Source of the DNA: Molossus alvarezi
Taxonomy: Eukaryota; Chordata; Mammalia; Chiroptera; Molossidae
Direction: 5' to 3'
Length of the DNA stretch: 64,000 nucleotides
Assembly (NCBI GenBank): GCA_037176705.1
Contig: CM073887.1
Location: forward strand, 85,694,348-85,758,347
Shown here: positions 35,331 to 45,731 of the stretch, piece by piece
Layout of the letters: every line of letters starts with the position of its first letter
How positions within the stretch are numbered: the stretch's first letter is position 1
Made by a program: the position numbers and the translations under genes
Notes under the pieces: model-generated
What the model was told of the DNA's origin: nothing
Databases searched by the model: none
What the model saw: the letters and a program-made list of their open reading frames with translations, nothing else

Positions 35331-36385
35331 GGAATGGATAAATCAAAAGATATCTAATATTCACAAAATATATGAAGCACTCAATATTCATGAATATTTA
35401 ATTTGGCCACCTATGGGTAACACATCCTCTACCCAAGAAGTACAAGTAAAACCCAAGTCTATTCAGGAAGCCAAATGACAAACTGCAGATCTGACCAGGC
35501 ATACTTGTTTCTGTGACTCTGTAATAAAAAATTTTTCAAAGTGTGTTATTAGTCCAGGATGCCTTTTGTCTATGGGACTTTTTGCTCACGCTTAATCTTT
35601 GATACCAGTAACCACATCATCAGTGAGAAAAGCAGAGGTAGAAGAGGACATATGAACATGGTATACCTCAAGTTTTAGTTAATATGGTTCTTTCATCCCA
35701 ACTGTACACTATCCTACATGAGTTAACTTGACCTGTCTCTCCCCCTTACTTCTCACTGTGTGATCTAAATATGACTTGAGCATTGTAATTTGGTCTGTGA
35801 GCCTTTCTGTTCTGTGACCTCTGGGGTAACCTTCTTGGTACTGCACTTGGAACTACCTTGCATCAAGATAATTTCCCACATAACATTTGACTTGCCCAGG
35901 ACTCATATATAAAACATCTTTACTTTAGGTTTGTTGCTTAGGGTTAACTAAATGGAGAATAATAGTGAGAAGTAAAGCATCGGTCTACTCAAAACCACAG
36001 GAAGAGTGTTGGAAAGAAAGGAATTTAATGCTCATCTCTTCATATTCTTTTTAGTGTGAACTAGGAAAAATTCCTATACAGCTAGATGTATTTAAATTGA
36101 CTGTTCCATTACTAAGAATAATACAGTTTCTAATCAGGATCTCTCCCTCTTATTTATTTAATTCAAATCCACCAGTATTTGCACTGTCCAAATATTTGCA
36201 CCTCAACAATATTATTACCCTACTCAAATGTGTTTTTTACCATTTTCATTGTTCATGGAACTATTTTTTCTAAAGTCCCATAGCTTAAAAACATGGATTA
36301 GCAGTATATCTCCTCTTCCTAGCATAGCCTGCAGTTACCCTTAGAGTAGAATTAAAGTTTTAACTCCTGCTTATGGTTTCTGTGT
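35331..36385. other. Unassigned sequence
   Basis: No recognised feature. Confidence 0.4.
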
Positions 36386-36387
36386 AA

Positions 36388-36505
36388 TCTCTATTAGTTT
36401 TCTATTGATGCCATAGCACGTTACCACAAAGTTAGTGACTTATAACAGCATATATTTATTTTAGAGTTATACAGATTAGAAGTCCTATACAGGTCTTGCT
36501 GGACC
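36388..36505 (+). repeat. Ancient dispersed repeat (LTR-like, family uncertain)
   Basis: 'ctattagttttctattgatg', 'ttaccacaaagttagtgact' and 'ccagcagggctg' match a very common old mammalian interspersed repeat in order. I could not name the family with confidence. Confidence 0.5.
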
Positions 36506-36509
36506 ACAG

Positions 36510-38746
36510 TCATGGTACCAGCAGGGCTGTATTACTTTCTGGATAAGGAATGGGCTCTGTAGCAGATCCAAGCTTGGGCCATATGATCCAGTAGACCTTT
36601 GTAAGGTTGGAGGTGTCAACAGTGGAGGGAAAGTCTGCCTAGAGTTAATGGCAAGCCCCACTGGAGAATCTCAATGAAGACCTGTGTGGTTCTGGAACAT
36701 AGTCATGCCATCTGCAATGAGAATTATACATCTTTTTTTTTTTTTTCTTTACTGATTTTAGAAAGAGAGGAAGGGAGAAAGAGAGAGAGATAGAAACATC
36801 AATGAAAGAGAACACTGATTGGCCACCTCCTGTATGCCCCCACTGGGGATCTGGCCCACAACCCGGGCATGTGCCCTGACCGGGGATCAAACCAGCAACC
36901 TCTTGGTGCATGGGTCAACGCACAAGCACTGAACCACACTGGCCAGGTGGAACTATACATCTTCTGAGAAACAACTACTGAATGTTAGTGGGCTTTGTTA
37001 GAGAAAGAGCACCTGACTACGGACATTAAGTGAAGATATGACCAGAACTGCCTATCATGAGCTGGATCCTATCAGACCCACCAACTCATAAGTTGGGCAG
37101 ACCCATTAATAATTTATCATAACTTGAAAGAGATTCATCTAGTATCAAGTATCAAAAGTACCTTGAAGCAAAAGCAAGTGAGAGTAGCCACAATCCTCAT
37201 GGCACCCACCACTGTGGTACCAGCATCCCCCCCCTCAGATCATGCCTAAGGTTGTTAGGGGACTGACTTAGTTAGTATCTAGGTGCAAAAGGGATGGTGG
37301 CTGAATTGCCACCTAACTCAGTGGTGTTCTGAAATAGTGGAGACAATAAATAGAAAAAAACTTTCCTGTTTATCAGTTTCAGATTATGAATTTGATAATT
37401 TACACTGTGTTAAATGAGGCCAAAGTTAGAATATATGAGGATTAATTGGATAAATTATTTGGTTTATGGGGGCCTAGAAGGAAAAGAAAGGGAAAAAATT
37501 GGACAGGAATATAAGGAGATGCAAGATAGAAGTTTATGAATGGACATATGAGAGTTGGCACAAGGTGTAAATATTGTTGGATTATATGATAATGCCCACA
37601 AAAGAACATTCTTCACAGAAGAGGCAAGAATTAAAAATGACCTAGCCAGAGACATTAGCCAGCCTCTCACTGGCCACTCTAGCACTGCTACAATGGACAC
37701 AGGAATAAAGTAGCCTTGATGGTGGAGGGGAGGTTATCTGTGTGCCCAGTAGCATTTGCTCCTACTAACTGATCTACCTAAAGCTAACACTGAAGGTCTA
37801 AGCAGCCAACAATAAAGACTGACACTGAGCTCCTATTTTGGCATCATTCTTTGAGCAGACCAACTGGTTAATCAGTGCCACGTTGACAACATTGTACTCT
37901 TTTCACTCTGGAAAGGCCAGCAATTTGTTCCCCAAAGAACAGATAATATTCAGAACTTGGGTTTGTCTTTCTTACACACAGAGACTCAGTGAGCACTACT
38001 ATTTGAAGTTTGATAGGGTGATGGATCCACTTGCGTGGGGTCCCAGGACATAGTGCATCAGACCAAGTGACCAACTATATAGCAAAGAAAGTATTTGGTT
38101 ACCTAGGGCATATACCATCAGACACCATGTAATCTTGTAAGAATTGCCAAAGGCCAAGTGTGGGCCATTGTCACAGTGTGTAGCTCCAGGGGGCTGCAGC
38201 TTTTCTTCCCTTAACCCTAGGGGGTATTCTAAGGAAGGACTGAAGGAGCTCCTGAGAATTTTGCCTAGTAATGTCAGCTGGGAGAGAGAAATAATAGCAA
38301 TGCTAGAAATCCCAACCAGTCTCACTCCCCCAATCTTTCTCATAGAACAAAAGCTTAATTTGCAAGGGAAAGAACAAGAAGAAGGAAAAAGAGCTCTACC
38401 TGGGGGCAGGGCAGCAATACTTGTAGGCCCCACACTACAGCTAGAAGAGGGACAGGGGCAATTGTGAAGGCCACATTCCACAAGTTCATAGAGGCTACTA
38501 AAATTGGGACTTAATCCGAATGCCAGAGAAAACCTTTCTTTCCCTGCTTCCCACCACTAAGATAACAAACTCTGAGTGAAAATAACTGGAATACAACAGG
38601 GATTGCTGCAGGAGACAGATTCTCTCCTGGGGCTAGGGCATTGAGAAGTACTCTCTGGTAAACTAGCCCACACCCAAACACGAAGTGTCACTATAGAAAT
38701 ATAAAGCTTCTGAGACTTTGAGGATAAACATAGTAACATCAGACTT
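36510..38746 (+). mobile_element. Endogenous retrovirus internal remnant (pol-like)
   Basis: 36510-37130 resembles, on the plus strand, the reverse-transcriptase/RNase H junction of a mammalian endogenous retrovirus ('gatccaagcttgggccatat', 'tgtgtggttctggaacatag', 'gagctggatcctatcagacc'). Stops and frameshifts break it and a VES SINE (36737-36950) splits it. The rest (37450-38746) has a similar look but is assigned only weakly. No intact viral gene remains. The young LINE-1 inserted at its right edge. The longest open frame here (minus, 37999-38481, 160 residues) has no recognised domain. Confidence 0.5.
36737..36950 (-). mobile_element. VES SINE (antisense)
   Basis: Antisense VES of the 'ctttactgattttagaaaga' subfamily with a 14-base T tract and a head ending 'gaaccacactggccagg'. 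Target-site duplication 'aa(t/c)tatacatctt' at 36724-36736 and 36951-36963. Confidence 0.93.
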
Positions 38747-38760
38747 AAAACCCAGCCTGA
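38747..38760 (+). repeat. Left target-site duplication of the young LINE-1
   Basis: 'aaaacccagcctga' occurs here and at 44234-44247 without mismatch. The preceding bases are TT, so the nick site is TT/AAAA, the preferred LINE-1 endonuclease target. Confidence 0.93.
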
Positions 38761-39208
38761 CGCTCAGAGCTTTGGATGACTGCAGCCACTCAGGACCGTG
38801 GCCACATTGCTCCTTCCCAGGGCTCTGAGGAGAGGCAGCAGCCCCTCCCTCGGAGATCCAACCCCACCCTGTGGGCCATTGTAGTGTTAATTGAGGCTCA
38901 CTAACAACCAGCATCTGCCCCACCCTCGTGAAAGCCCCTTGGCTGAGCACCAGAGGGAGTTTTTCAATCAACTGACAACCCAAAACTCATCAATTAACCT
39001 AGGCTGCTAGCCTCCAGGCAAAAACCTAGAGGATAACAGTACATTTCCTGGGCTGGCAACTTTAACCAAGAAAGTAAGACTTGACAGTGGTGTTCAACGT
39101 GGGTCCTCCCTCGCTCATCTAAACACAGGAGAGGGAGCCACAAACAACAGAACACCAACACCCACAGGGAGAACTTGACAGGCTCCAAAGCCCACAGTGA
39201 TAGCCAAA
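38761..39208 (+). promoter_or_regulatory. LINE-1 5' UTR
   Basis: Moderately GC-rich leader between the target duplication and ORF1. It lacks the 'caagatgg'-type start seen at 7511 and 13821, so it is either 5'-truncated within the leader or a different promoter type. In full-length LINE-1s this region drives RNA polymerase II transcription of the bicistronic RNA. Confidence 0.7.
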
Positions 39209-40090
39209 ATGGTGAAACACAGAAACAGAAGCCAAATGAAAGAGCAAGACACCTCCACCGAAGATGAGATCAATGTGGAGCAATTAGGCATGTTAACAGA
39301 GCTAGAATTCAGAACCATGATCTTGAGGAAGCTGAACAGCATGAGTAAGGACATAGAGACACTGAAAACAAGCCAATTGGAAATTAAAAACCAACAAGAA
39401 GAGATAAAAAATGACATATCCAAAATGAAAAAAACATTGGAAGGTTTAAAAAGCACAGTAGGGGAAGCTGAGGACCGGATCAGTGGATTAGAAGACAGGG
39501 TAGAAAAAATCAACCAATCAGAAAAACAAAAGGAAAAAACTATTAAAAAACAGGAAGACAGCTTACGAGAACTATGGGACAACTGGAAACGTAATAATAT
39601 TCGCATCATAGGAGTCCCCGAAGAAGAAGAAAAGGAGCAAGGGATAGAGAATATATTCAAAAAAATAGTGAGAGAAAACTTCCCTAATTTGGTGAAGGAA
39701 GAAGGCATTCAAGTTCAAGAAGCACAGAGAGTTCCAAGTAAGAAGAACCCAAACAGGCCCACACCAAGACACATAGTAATTAAAATGCCACAAATTAAAG
39801 ACAAAGAGAGAATCCTAAAAGCAGCAAGAGATAAGCAACAGGTTACCTACAAAGGGAACCCTATAAGGCTCTCAGCTGACTTCTCACAAGAAACACTACA
39901 GGCCAGAAGAGAATGGCATGAAGTAATCAAAGTCATGAAAAACAAGAATCTGAATCCAAGACTACTCTACCCAGCAAGGCTATCATTCAAAATAGAAGAC
40001 CAAATAAAGAGCTTCCCAGACAAAAAAAGGCTAAGGGAATACATTAGCACCAAACCAGCACTGCAAGAAATGTTAAAAGGACTGCTGTAA
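39209..40090 (+). CDS. LINE-1 ORF1 protein (ORF1p), intact
   Basis: A 293-residue open frame. I chose ATG 39209 (MVKHRNRSQMK); the frame is open to GTG 39197 but LINE-1 ORF1 starts at this ATG. Domains: basic N-terminus; heptad-rich coiled coil about residues 45-125 that trimerises; RNA-recognition-motif domain about 129-225 beginning NNIRIIGVPEEEE; C-terminal domain to 293 with YPARLSF at 254-260. ORF1p coats LINE-1 RNA and acts as a nucleic-acid chaperone in cytoplasmic ribonucleoprotein particles. The length is close to other mammalian ORF1p. No stop, frameshift or deletion is visible, so a protein could be made if transcribed. Confidence 0.93.
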   Translation: MVKHRNRSQMKEQDTSTEDEINVEQLGMLTELEFRTMILRKLNSMSKDIETLKTSQLEIKNQQEEIKNDISKMKKTLEGLKSTVGEAEDRISGLEDRVEKINQSEKQKEKTIKKQEDSLRELWDNWKRNNIRIIGVPEEEEKEQGIENIFKKIVRENFPNLVKEEGIQVQEAQRVPSKKNPNRPTPRHIVIKMPQIKDKERILKAARDKQQVTYKGNPIRLSADFSQETLQARREWHEVIKVMKNKNLNPRLLYPARLSFKIEDQIKSFPDKKRLREYISTKPALQEMLKGLL

Positions 40091-40135
40091 TTAGCAGTAG
40101 AAATGGGAAGAAAAATAGAACCACACTAAACAAAA

Positions 40136-43100
40136 ATGGCAATAAATAAGTACATATCAATAATCACCTTAAACGTAAATGGATTGAATGCTCCCATAAA
40201 GAGACACAGAGTAGCTGATTGGATAAGAAAGCATGACTCATCTATATGTTGTTTACAAGAGACCCACCTCTCAACAAAAGACTCACATAGGTTGAAAGTA
40301 AAGGGATGGAAAAAAATTTTCCAAGCAAATGGAAAGCAAAAAAAAGCTGGGGTAGCAATTCTCATATCTGATAAAATAGATTTCAAAATGAAGACCATAA
40401 CTAGAGACAAAGACGGCCACTACATAATATTGAAAGGATCTATCCAACAGGAAGATATAACCGTGATAAACATATATGCACCCAATATAGGGGCACCAAA
40501 ATATATTAAAAATCTTCTGGAGGACTTCCAAGGAGAAATCGACAACAATACAATCATAGCAGGGGACTTCAACACCCCGTTGACAGCAGTGGGTAGATCC
40601 TCTAGGCAAAAAATTAGCAAGGAAACAGAGACTCTAAATGAAGCACTAGACCAAATGGATTTAATAGATATTTACAGAGAATTACACCCCAAAACTACAG
40701 AATACACATTCTTCTCAAGTGCACATGGGACATTCTCAAGGATAGACCACATGATAGGACACAAACTAAATCTCTACAAGTTCAAGAAGATTGAAATCAT
40801 ATCAAGCATCTTCTCAGATCACAATGGCATGAAACTAGAAATCAATTGCAACAAGAACATGCAAAGACATTTCAACACATGGAGGCTAAATAGCATGTTA
40901 TTAAACAATGAATGGGTCACCGAGGAGATCAAGGAAGAAATTAAAAACTTCCTGGAAACCAATGAAAATGAACACACAACAACACAAAATCTATGGGATG
41001 CAGCGAAAGCAGTTCTGAGAGGGAAGTTCATAGCACTACAGGCCTACCTCTAAAAACAAGAAAAATTTCTAATTGACTGTCTAACCTCACAACTTAAAGA
41101 ATTAGAAAGCAAACAAAAAGAAAACCCCAGAGCAAGTAGAAGGAAGGAAATAATAAAGATCAGAGCAGAAATAAATGACATAGAGACCAAAAAAACAATT
41201 CAAAGGATCAATGAAACAAAGAGCTGGTTTTTCGAAAAGATAAACAAGATTGATGGACCCTTAGCTAGACTCACCAAGAAACAAAGAGAGAGAACCCAAA
41301 TACACAAAATCAGAAATGAAAGAGAAGAAGTAACAACCAACACCACGGAAATACAAAAGATCGTTAACAACTACTATGAACAACTATATGGCAACAAATT
41401 CGACAATCTAAGCGAAATGGACAAATTTCTAGAAACACACAGTCTCCCAAAACTAGATCCGGAAGAGATAGAAAACTTGAACAGACCAATAACAACTAAG
41501 GAAATTGAAGAGGTAATCAAGACTCTCCCAGCAAACAAAAGCCCAGGCCCAGATGGTTTCACGGGGGAGTTGCACCGAACATTCAAAAAAGAACTAACAC
41601 CCATTCTCCTCAAACTATTTCAAAAAATTCAAGAAGAAGGAAGACTTCCAAACACGTTCTATGAGGCCAGCATAATTCTAATTCCAAAACCAGAAAAAGA
41701 CACTACGAAGAAAGAAAACTACAGGCCAATATCCCTGATGAACATAGACGCCAAAATCCTGAACAAAATATTAGCAAATCGGATCCAGAAATACATCAAA
41801 AAAATTATTCACCATGACCAAGTGGGATTCATTCCAGGGATGCAAGGCTGGTACAATATTCGCAAATGAATAAACATGATACACCACATAAATAAAATGA
41901 AGAATAAAAACCACATGATCATATCAATAGATGCTGAAAAAGCATTCGACAAAATCCAGCATCCATTTCTGATAAAAACGCTCAGCAATGTAGGAATAGA
42001 GGGATCATTTTTCGACATAATAAAGGCCATATATGAAAGACCTACAGCCAACATCATACTCAATGGACAGAAACTAAAAACATTTCCATTAAGAACAGGA
42101 ACAAGACAGGGATGTCCACTTTCGCCACTCTTATTTAACATTGTACTGGAAGTCTTAGCCACAGCAATCAGACATGAAGAAAAAATAAAAGGGATCCAAA
42201 TTGGAAAGGAGGAAGTAAAACTGTCATTATTTGCAGATGACATGATATTGTACATAGAAAACGCTAAAGACTCCATCAAAAATCTATTAGACTTAATAAA
42301 TGAATTTGGCAAAGTAGCAGGATACAAAATTAACGTCAAGAAATCGACGGCATTCTTGTACATCAATGATGAACTCACAGAAAGAGAAACTGAAAAAGCA
42401 ATCCCATTTACCATCGCTCCAAAAAAATTACGATACCTCGGAATAAACTTAACCAAAGAAGTAAAGGACCTATTTGCAGAAAACTACAGGTCATTGAAAA
42501 AAGAAATAGAAGAAGATATAAAAAAGTGGAAGCACATACCCCGTTCATGGATTGGAAGAATTAACATCATTAAAATGTCCATATTACCCAAAGAAATCTA
42601 TAGATTCAAAGCAATCCCCATCAAAATACCAACGACATATTTCATAGAACTAGAACAAATACTTCAAAAGTTCATATGGAACCAAAAAAGACCCCGAATA
42701 GCCACAGCAATCTTGAAAAAGAAGAACAAAGTAGGTGGGATCACAATACCAGATATCAGGTTATACTACAAAGCGACTGTAACCAAAACAGCCTGGTACT
42801 GGCACAAGAACAGGCATATAAACCAGTGGAACAGAACTGAAAACCCAGAAATGGACCCAAGGCAATACGCTCAATTAATATTTGACAAAGGTGGCAAGAG
42901 CATACAGTGGAGTAAAGACAGCCTCTTTAATAAATGGTGTTGGGAAAATTGGACAGCTACATGCAAAAAAATGAAACTAGACCATCAACTTACACCATAC
43001 ACAAAAATAAACTCAAAATGGATAAAAGACTTAAATGTGACCCGTGAATCCATAAAAACTCTAGAAGAAAATGTAGGCAACAAAATTTCGGACATCATAC

Positions 43101-43960
43101 GGAGCAGAATTTTCACTGATACATCACCTAAGGCAACAGAAACAAAGGAAAAAATGAACACATGGGACTACATCTAACTCAAAAGCTTCTGCACAGCAAA
43201 AGAAACAATCATCAAAATGGAAAGGCAACCCACTGTATGGGAGAACATCCTTGCCAATGATGTATCAGTTAAGGGGTTAATTTCCAATATATATAGAGTG
43301 CTCATACAACTCCACAAAAGGAAGACAAAGAACCCAATTAAAAAATGGGCAGAGGAGCTGAATAGACACCTCTCCAAACAGGACATACAAATGGCCAAGA
43401 GACATATGAAGAAATGCTCAACATCACTAATCATCAGAGAGATGCAAATTAAAACAACAATGAGGTATCACCTCACACCTGTCAGAATGGCCGCCATCAA
43501 CAAATCATCAAACAACAAGTGTTGGCGAGGGTGTGGAGAAAAGGGGACTCTAATACACTGCTGGTGGGAATGCAGACTGGTGCAGCCGCTATGGAAAACA
43601 ATATGGTGCTACCTCAAAACATTGAAAATTGAACTTCCATTTGACCCAGTGATCCCACTGCTGGGAATATACCCTAAGAAGCCTGAAACACCAATCAGAA
43701 AGAATATATGTACCCCCATGTTCATAGCAGCACTATTTACAATAGCTAAGATCTGGAAACAGCCCAAGTGTCCACCAGTAGACAAATGGATAAAAAAGCA
43801 GTGGTACATATACACAATGGAGTACTATGCAGTGGTAAGAAAGAAAGATCTCTTATCCTTTGAGACGACATGGAGGGACCTGGAAAGTATTATCCTAAGC
43901 GAAAGAAGCCAAGCAGAAAAAGAGAAATACCACATGATCTCACTTATATACGGAATATAA
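40136..43960 (+). pseudogene. LINE-1 ORF2 (endonuclease-reverse transcriptase) with three nonsense codons
   Basis: One frame of 1275 codons including the final stop. It is closed only by TAA at 41051-41053 (codon 306), TGA at 41867-41869 (codon 578) and TAA at 43175-43177 (codon 1014). Endonuclease residues of the exonuclease-phosphatase fold are all present: N13, E42, D144, N146, T191, D204, D228, H229. Reverse transcriptase carries FADD at codons 699-702. The C-terminal Cys-rich knuckle (C-X3-C-X7-H-X4-C) starts at codon 1129. ORF2p nicks the target and primes reverse transcription. As it stands only the endonuclease domain (305 residues) could be made from the first ATG. Confidence 0.93.
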
Positions 43961-44233
43961 TGAACATAACAGTCTGAGGAATACAGTAGACCCAGACACG
44001 TGGAAGTAGGGCACAGACTGACATCCCTCAGAAGAGGGGAAGGGGGCTGGGAGGGTGGGAAGAGATAAACCACAGAACTTATATGCATGTATGCATGACC
44101 AATGGACATGGACAACTAAGCCGGGGACAGGGTGGAGGGGAGGTGGGGTGGGCAGTGCCAATGGGGTAAAAAGGTAAAATATCGGTCACAAAAAAATAAA
44201 TAAAAATTCATAAAAATGAAAAAAAAAAACAAA
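43961..44233 (+). terminator. LINE-1 3' UTR, polyadenylation signal and A tail
   Basis: Contains a four-run guanine tract (44036-44059), the family motif 'cacagaacttatatgcatg', AATAAA at 44195-44200 and a decayed A tail. The tail abuts the right target duplication. Confidence 0.88.
44036..44059 (+). repeat. Potential G-quadruplex in LINE-1 3' UTR
   Basis: Five runs of three or more G separated by 1-2 bases (44036-44039, 44042-44046, 44049-44051, 44053-44055, 44057-44059). This fits the G3+N1-7 rule for quadruplex formation. G-rich quadruplex-prone tracts are known in mammalian LINE-1 3' UTRs. Confidence 0.75.
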
Positions 44234-44247
44234 AAAACCCAGCCTGA
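44234..44247 (+). repeat. Right target-site duplication of the young LINE-1
   Basis: Exact copy of 38747-38760. Confidence 0.93.
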
Positions 44248-44484
44248 TATTTGACTAGATTAACACAACCCCCCCACACTAAGGGTGTAGAAGTTAAAAA
44301 GGTATGTTCATCTATAAAGTACACTTGCTTCAGAATCTTATATGTCTGACTTCTAAAAAAAATTATAAGGTTTTTGAAAAGTCAAGAATAAATACAATCT
44401 GAAGATGAAAAATAATTATCAGGACCAGCCTCAAATATGATCTAGATGCTGGAATTGTCAGGTAATTAAAAATAACTATTAATA

Positions 44485-45599
44485 CTGTAGAACCTCAATA
44501 TAATGGACGAATTTGGGCAAGGGAGTGTCTGTTAAAGCTGAAAATCTGTTATATAATAAAGTAGGTTTTCTGAATGCACATGTTAAAACATTGACAAATT
44601 AGTTTACCTGTCTTATGTAGATGCATTTGTGTAATTAAAATTAAGTATGTATGAAAAGTTTAATTTTATAGAAAAGTTTTCCATATGTATTACAGTAATT
44701 TTATTTTATTTATTCATCTTTTTCTTGTAAGGGACTGTTATTCAGAATTTATAAAGAAGTCTCAAAACTCAATTAAAAAACAGCTTTAAAAAGTGAACAA
44801 ATTTAAACAGCACTTCACCAAAGAATAAACTGTTGGTAAATAAGCACATGGAAATAAGTTTAACATCATTATTTATTTGAGAAATGGAAATTAGACACAC
44901 ACTGAGATACCATTACACACCTATTAGAAAATCCTGAGTTAAAAAGACTGACCATACTAAGTGTTGGTGAAGATGTGGAGGAACTGGAACACTCAACTGG
45001 GAATGTAAAATAGCACAACCACTTTGGAGAATAGGTTGGCTGTTTCTTGAGTCAATCATACACCTACTGTATGATCTAACTATTCTACTCCTATGTTACA
45101 GTAATTTTAAATTTATACTGAATATGTCTAGTAAATACGTGCATTCACCAGTTACTGTGAGTAAACAGTTGCACTCGTCTGGGGTGTAGCTTAGCACACC
45201 TGGGAACATCCCCAGGTTAAGCCAAAGCAGAAAGTTATGTTCACCAGGACAATGGAACCAATTACCGAGTTGCGGTGTGATCACATGTTAATCATTCAAC
45301 AAACATAATTTGTGAGTGGTGACTCTTGGATTTAAATATGTAGACCATAGTTGTAGATATGTAATATTTATTTATGTTGGGGAAATTACTACACTGTTTT
45401 TTCCAACATACATTCTATCCGCTAAAATTTGTTTAAAATATCAAAAAAGTAAACTGTTAATTTAATTATAAACAAATCTTAGTTGAAAGCATTTTAAAAT
45501 TAACAGGATGTTAATTTTTACATGACATATGGACCAGAAATTTTGTCTGTTAAATTTGAAGTCTGTTAAATCAAGGTCCAAAAAATCGAGGGTTTACTG
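44485..45599. mobile_element. Pogo/Tigger-like DNA transposon remnant
   Basis: Left end 'ctgtagaacctcaatataat' and right end, reverse complemented, 'cagtaaaccctcgatttttt' form imperfect inverted repeats with shared 'tggac' after about 20 bases. TA dinucleotides flank both ends (44483-44484, 45600-45601). The interior is AT-rich with no transposase frame, so it is an internally deleted copy. An old LINE-1 piece is nested at 44704-45095. Confidence 0.6.
44704..45095 (+). mobile_element. Ancient LINE-1 ORF2 fragment nested in the DNA transposon
   Basis: Sense LINE-1 text ('aaagaataaactgttggtaa', 'gagataccattacacaccta', 'agtgttggtgaagatgtgga'). The flanks 'ttacagtaatttta' at 44690-44703 and 45096-45109 are identical and look like a target-site duplication, but no A tail is present at the right end, which is unusual for an LINE-1 insertion. 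Confidence 0.65.
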
Positions 45600-45731
45600 T
45601 AATATGTTAAAGGTTCTAATAGAAAATTAGACAACATGCAAGAACAGATGAGTAATTTTAGCATAGAACAGGAAACTATAGGAAAGAATCAAATCAAATG
45701 AAAATACTAGAAATCAAAACACATAGTAACA

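Larger units (their letters stand above)
38761..44233 (+). mobile_element. Young, nearly intact LINE-1
   Basis: A 5.5-kb LINE-1 with exact boundaries set by a perfect 14-bp duplication. Order: 448-bp 5' UTR, intact ORF1 (39209-40090), 45-bp spacer, ORF2 in a single frame (40136-43960) with three nonsense codons, 3' UTR with a G-rich tract, and an A-rich tail. It has no indels that shift either frame, which sets it apart from every other LINE-1 here. It resembles the source family of the fragments at 1-706, 26206, 27521 and 58814. Confidence 0.95.

Noticed and set aside
39197..39208. Upstream GTG as the ORF1 start
   Set aside because: The frame is open to 39197, but LINE-1 ORF1 proteins begin at the ATG at 39209, which has the conserved MVKHRNRS-type start.
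39115..39708. 197-residue minus-strand open frame with hydrophobic, Ser/Phe-rich composition
   Set aside because: It is exactly antisense to intact LINE-1 ORF1. The membrane-like look comes from reading Lys/Glu-rich codons backwards.
40126..40609. Minus-strand open frames of about 94-108 residues inside LINE-1 ORF2
   Set aside because: They are antisense shadows of ORF2 and recur in every LINE-1 copy here; no independent signal.
41809..42456. 215-residue minus-strand open frame
   Set aside because: Antisense to the reverse-transcriptase region of ORF2.
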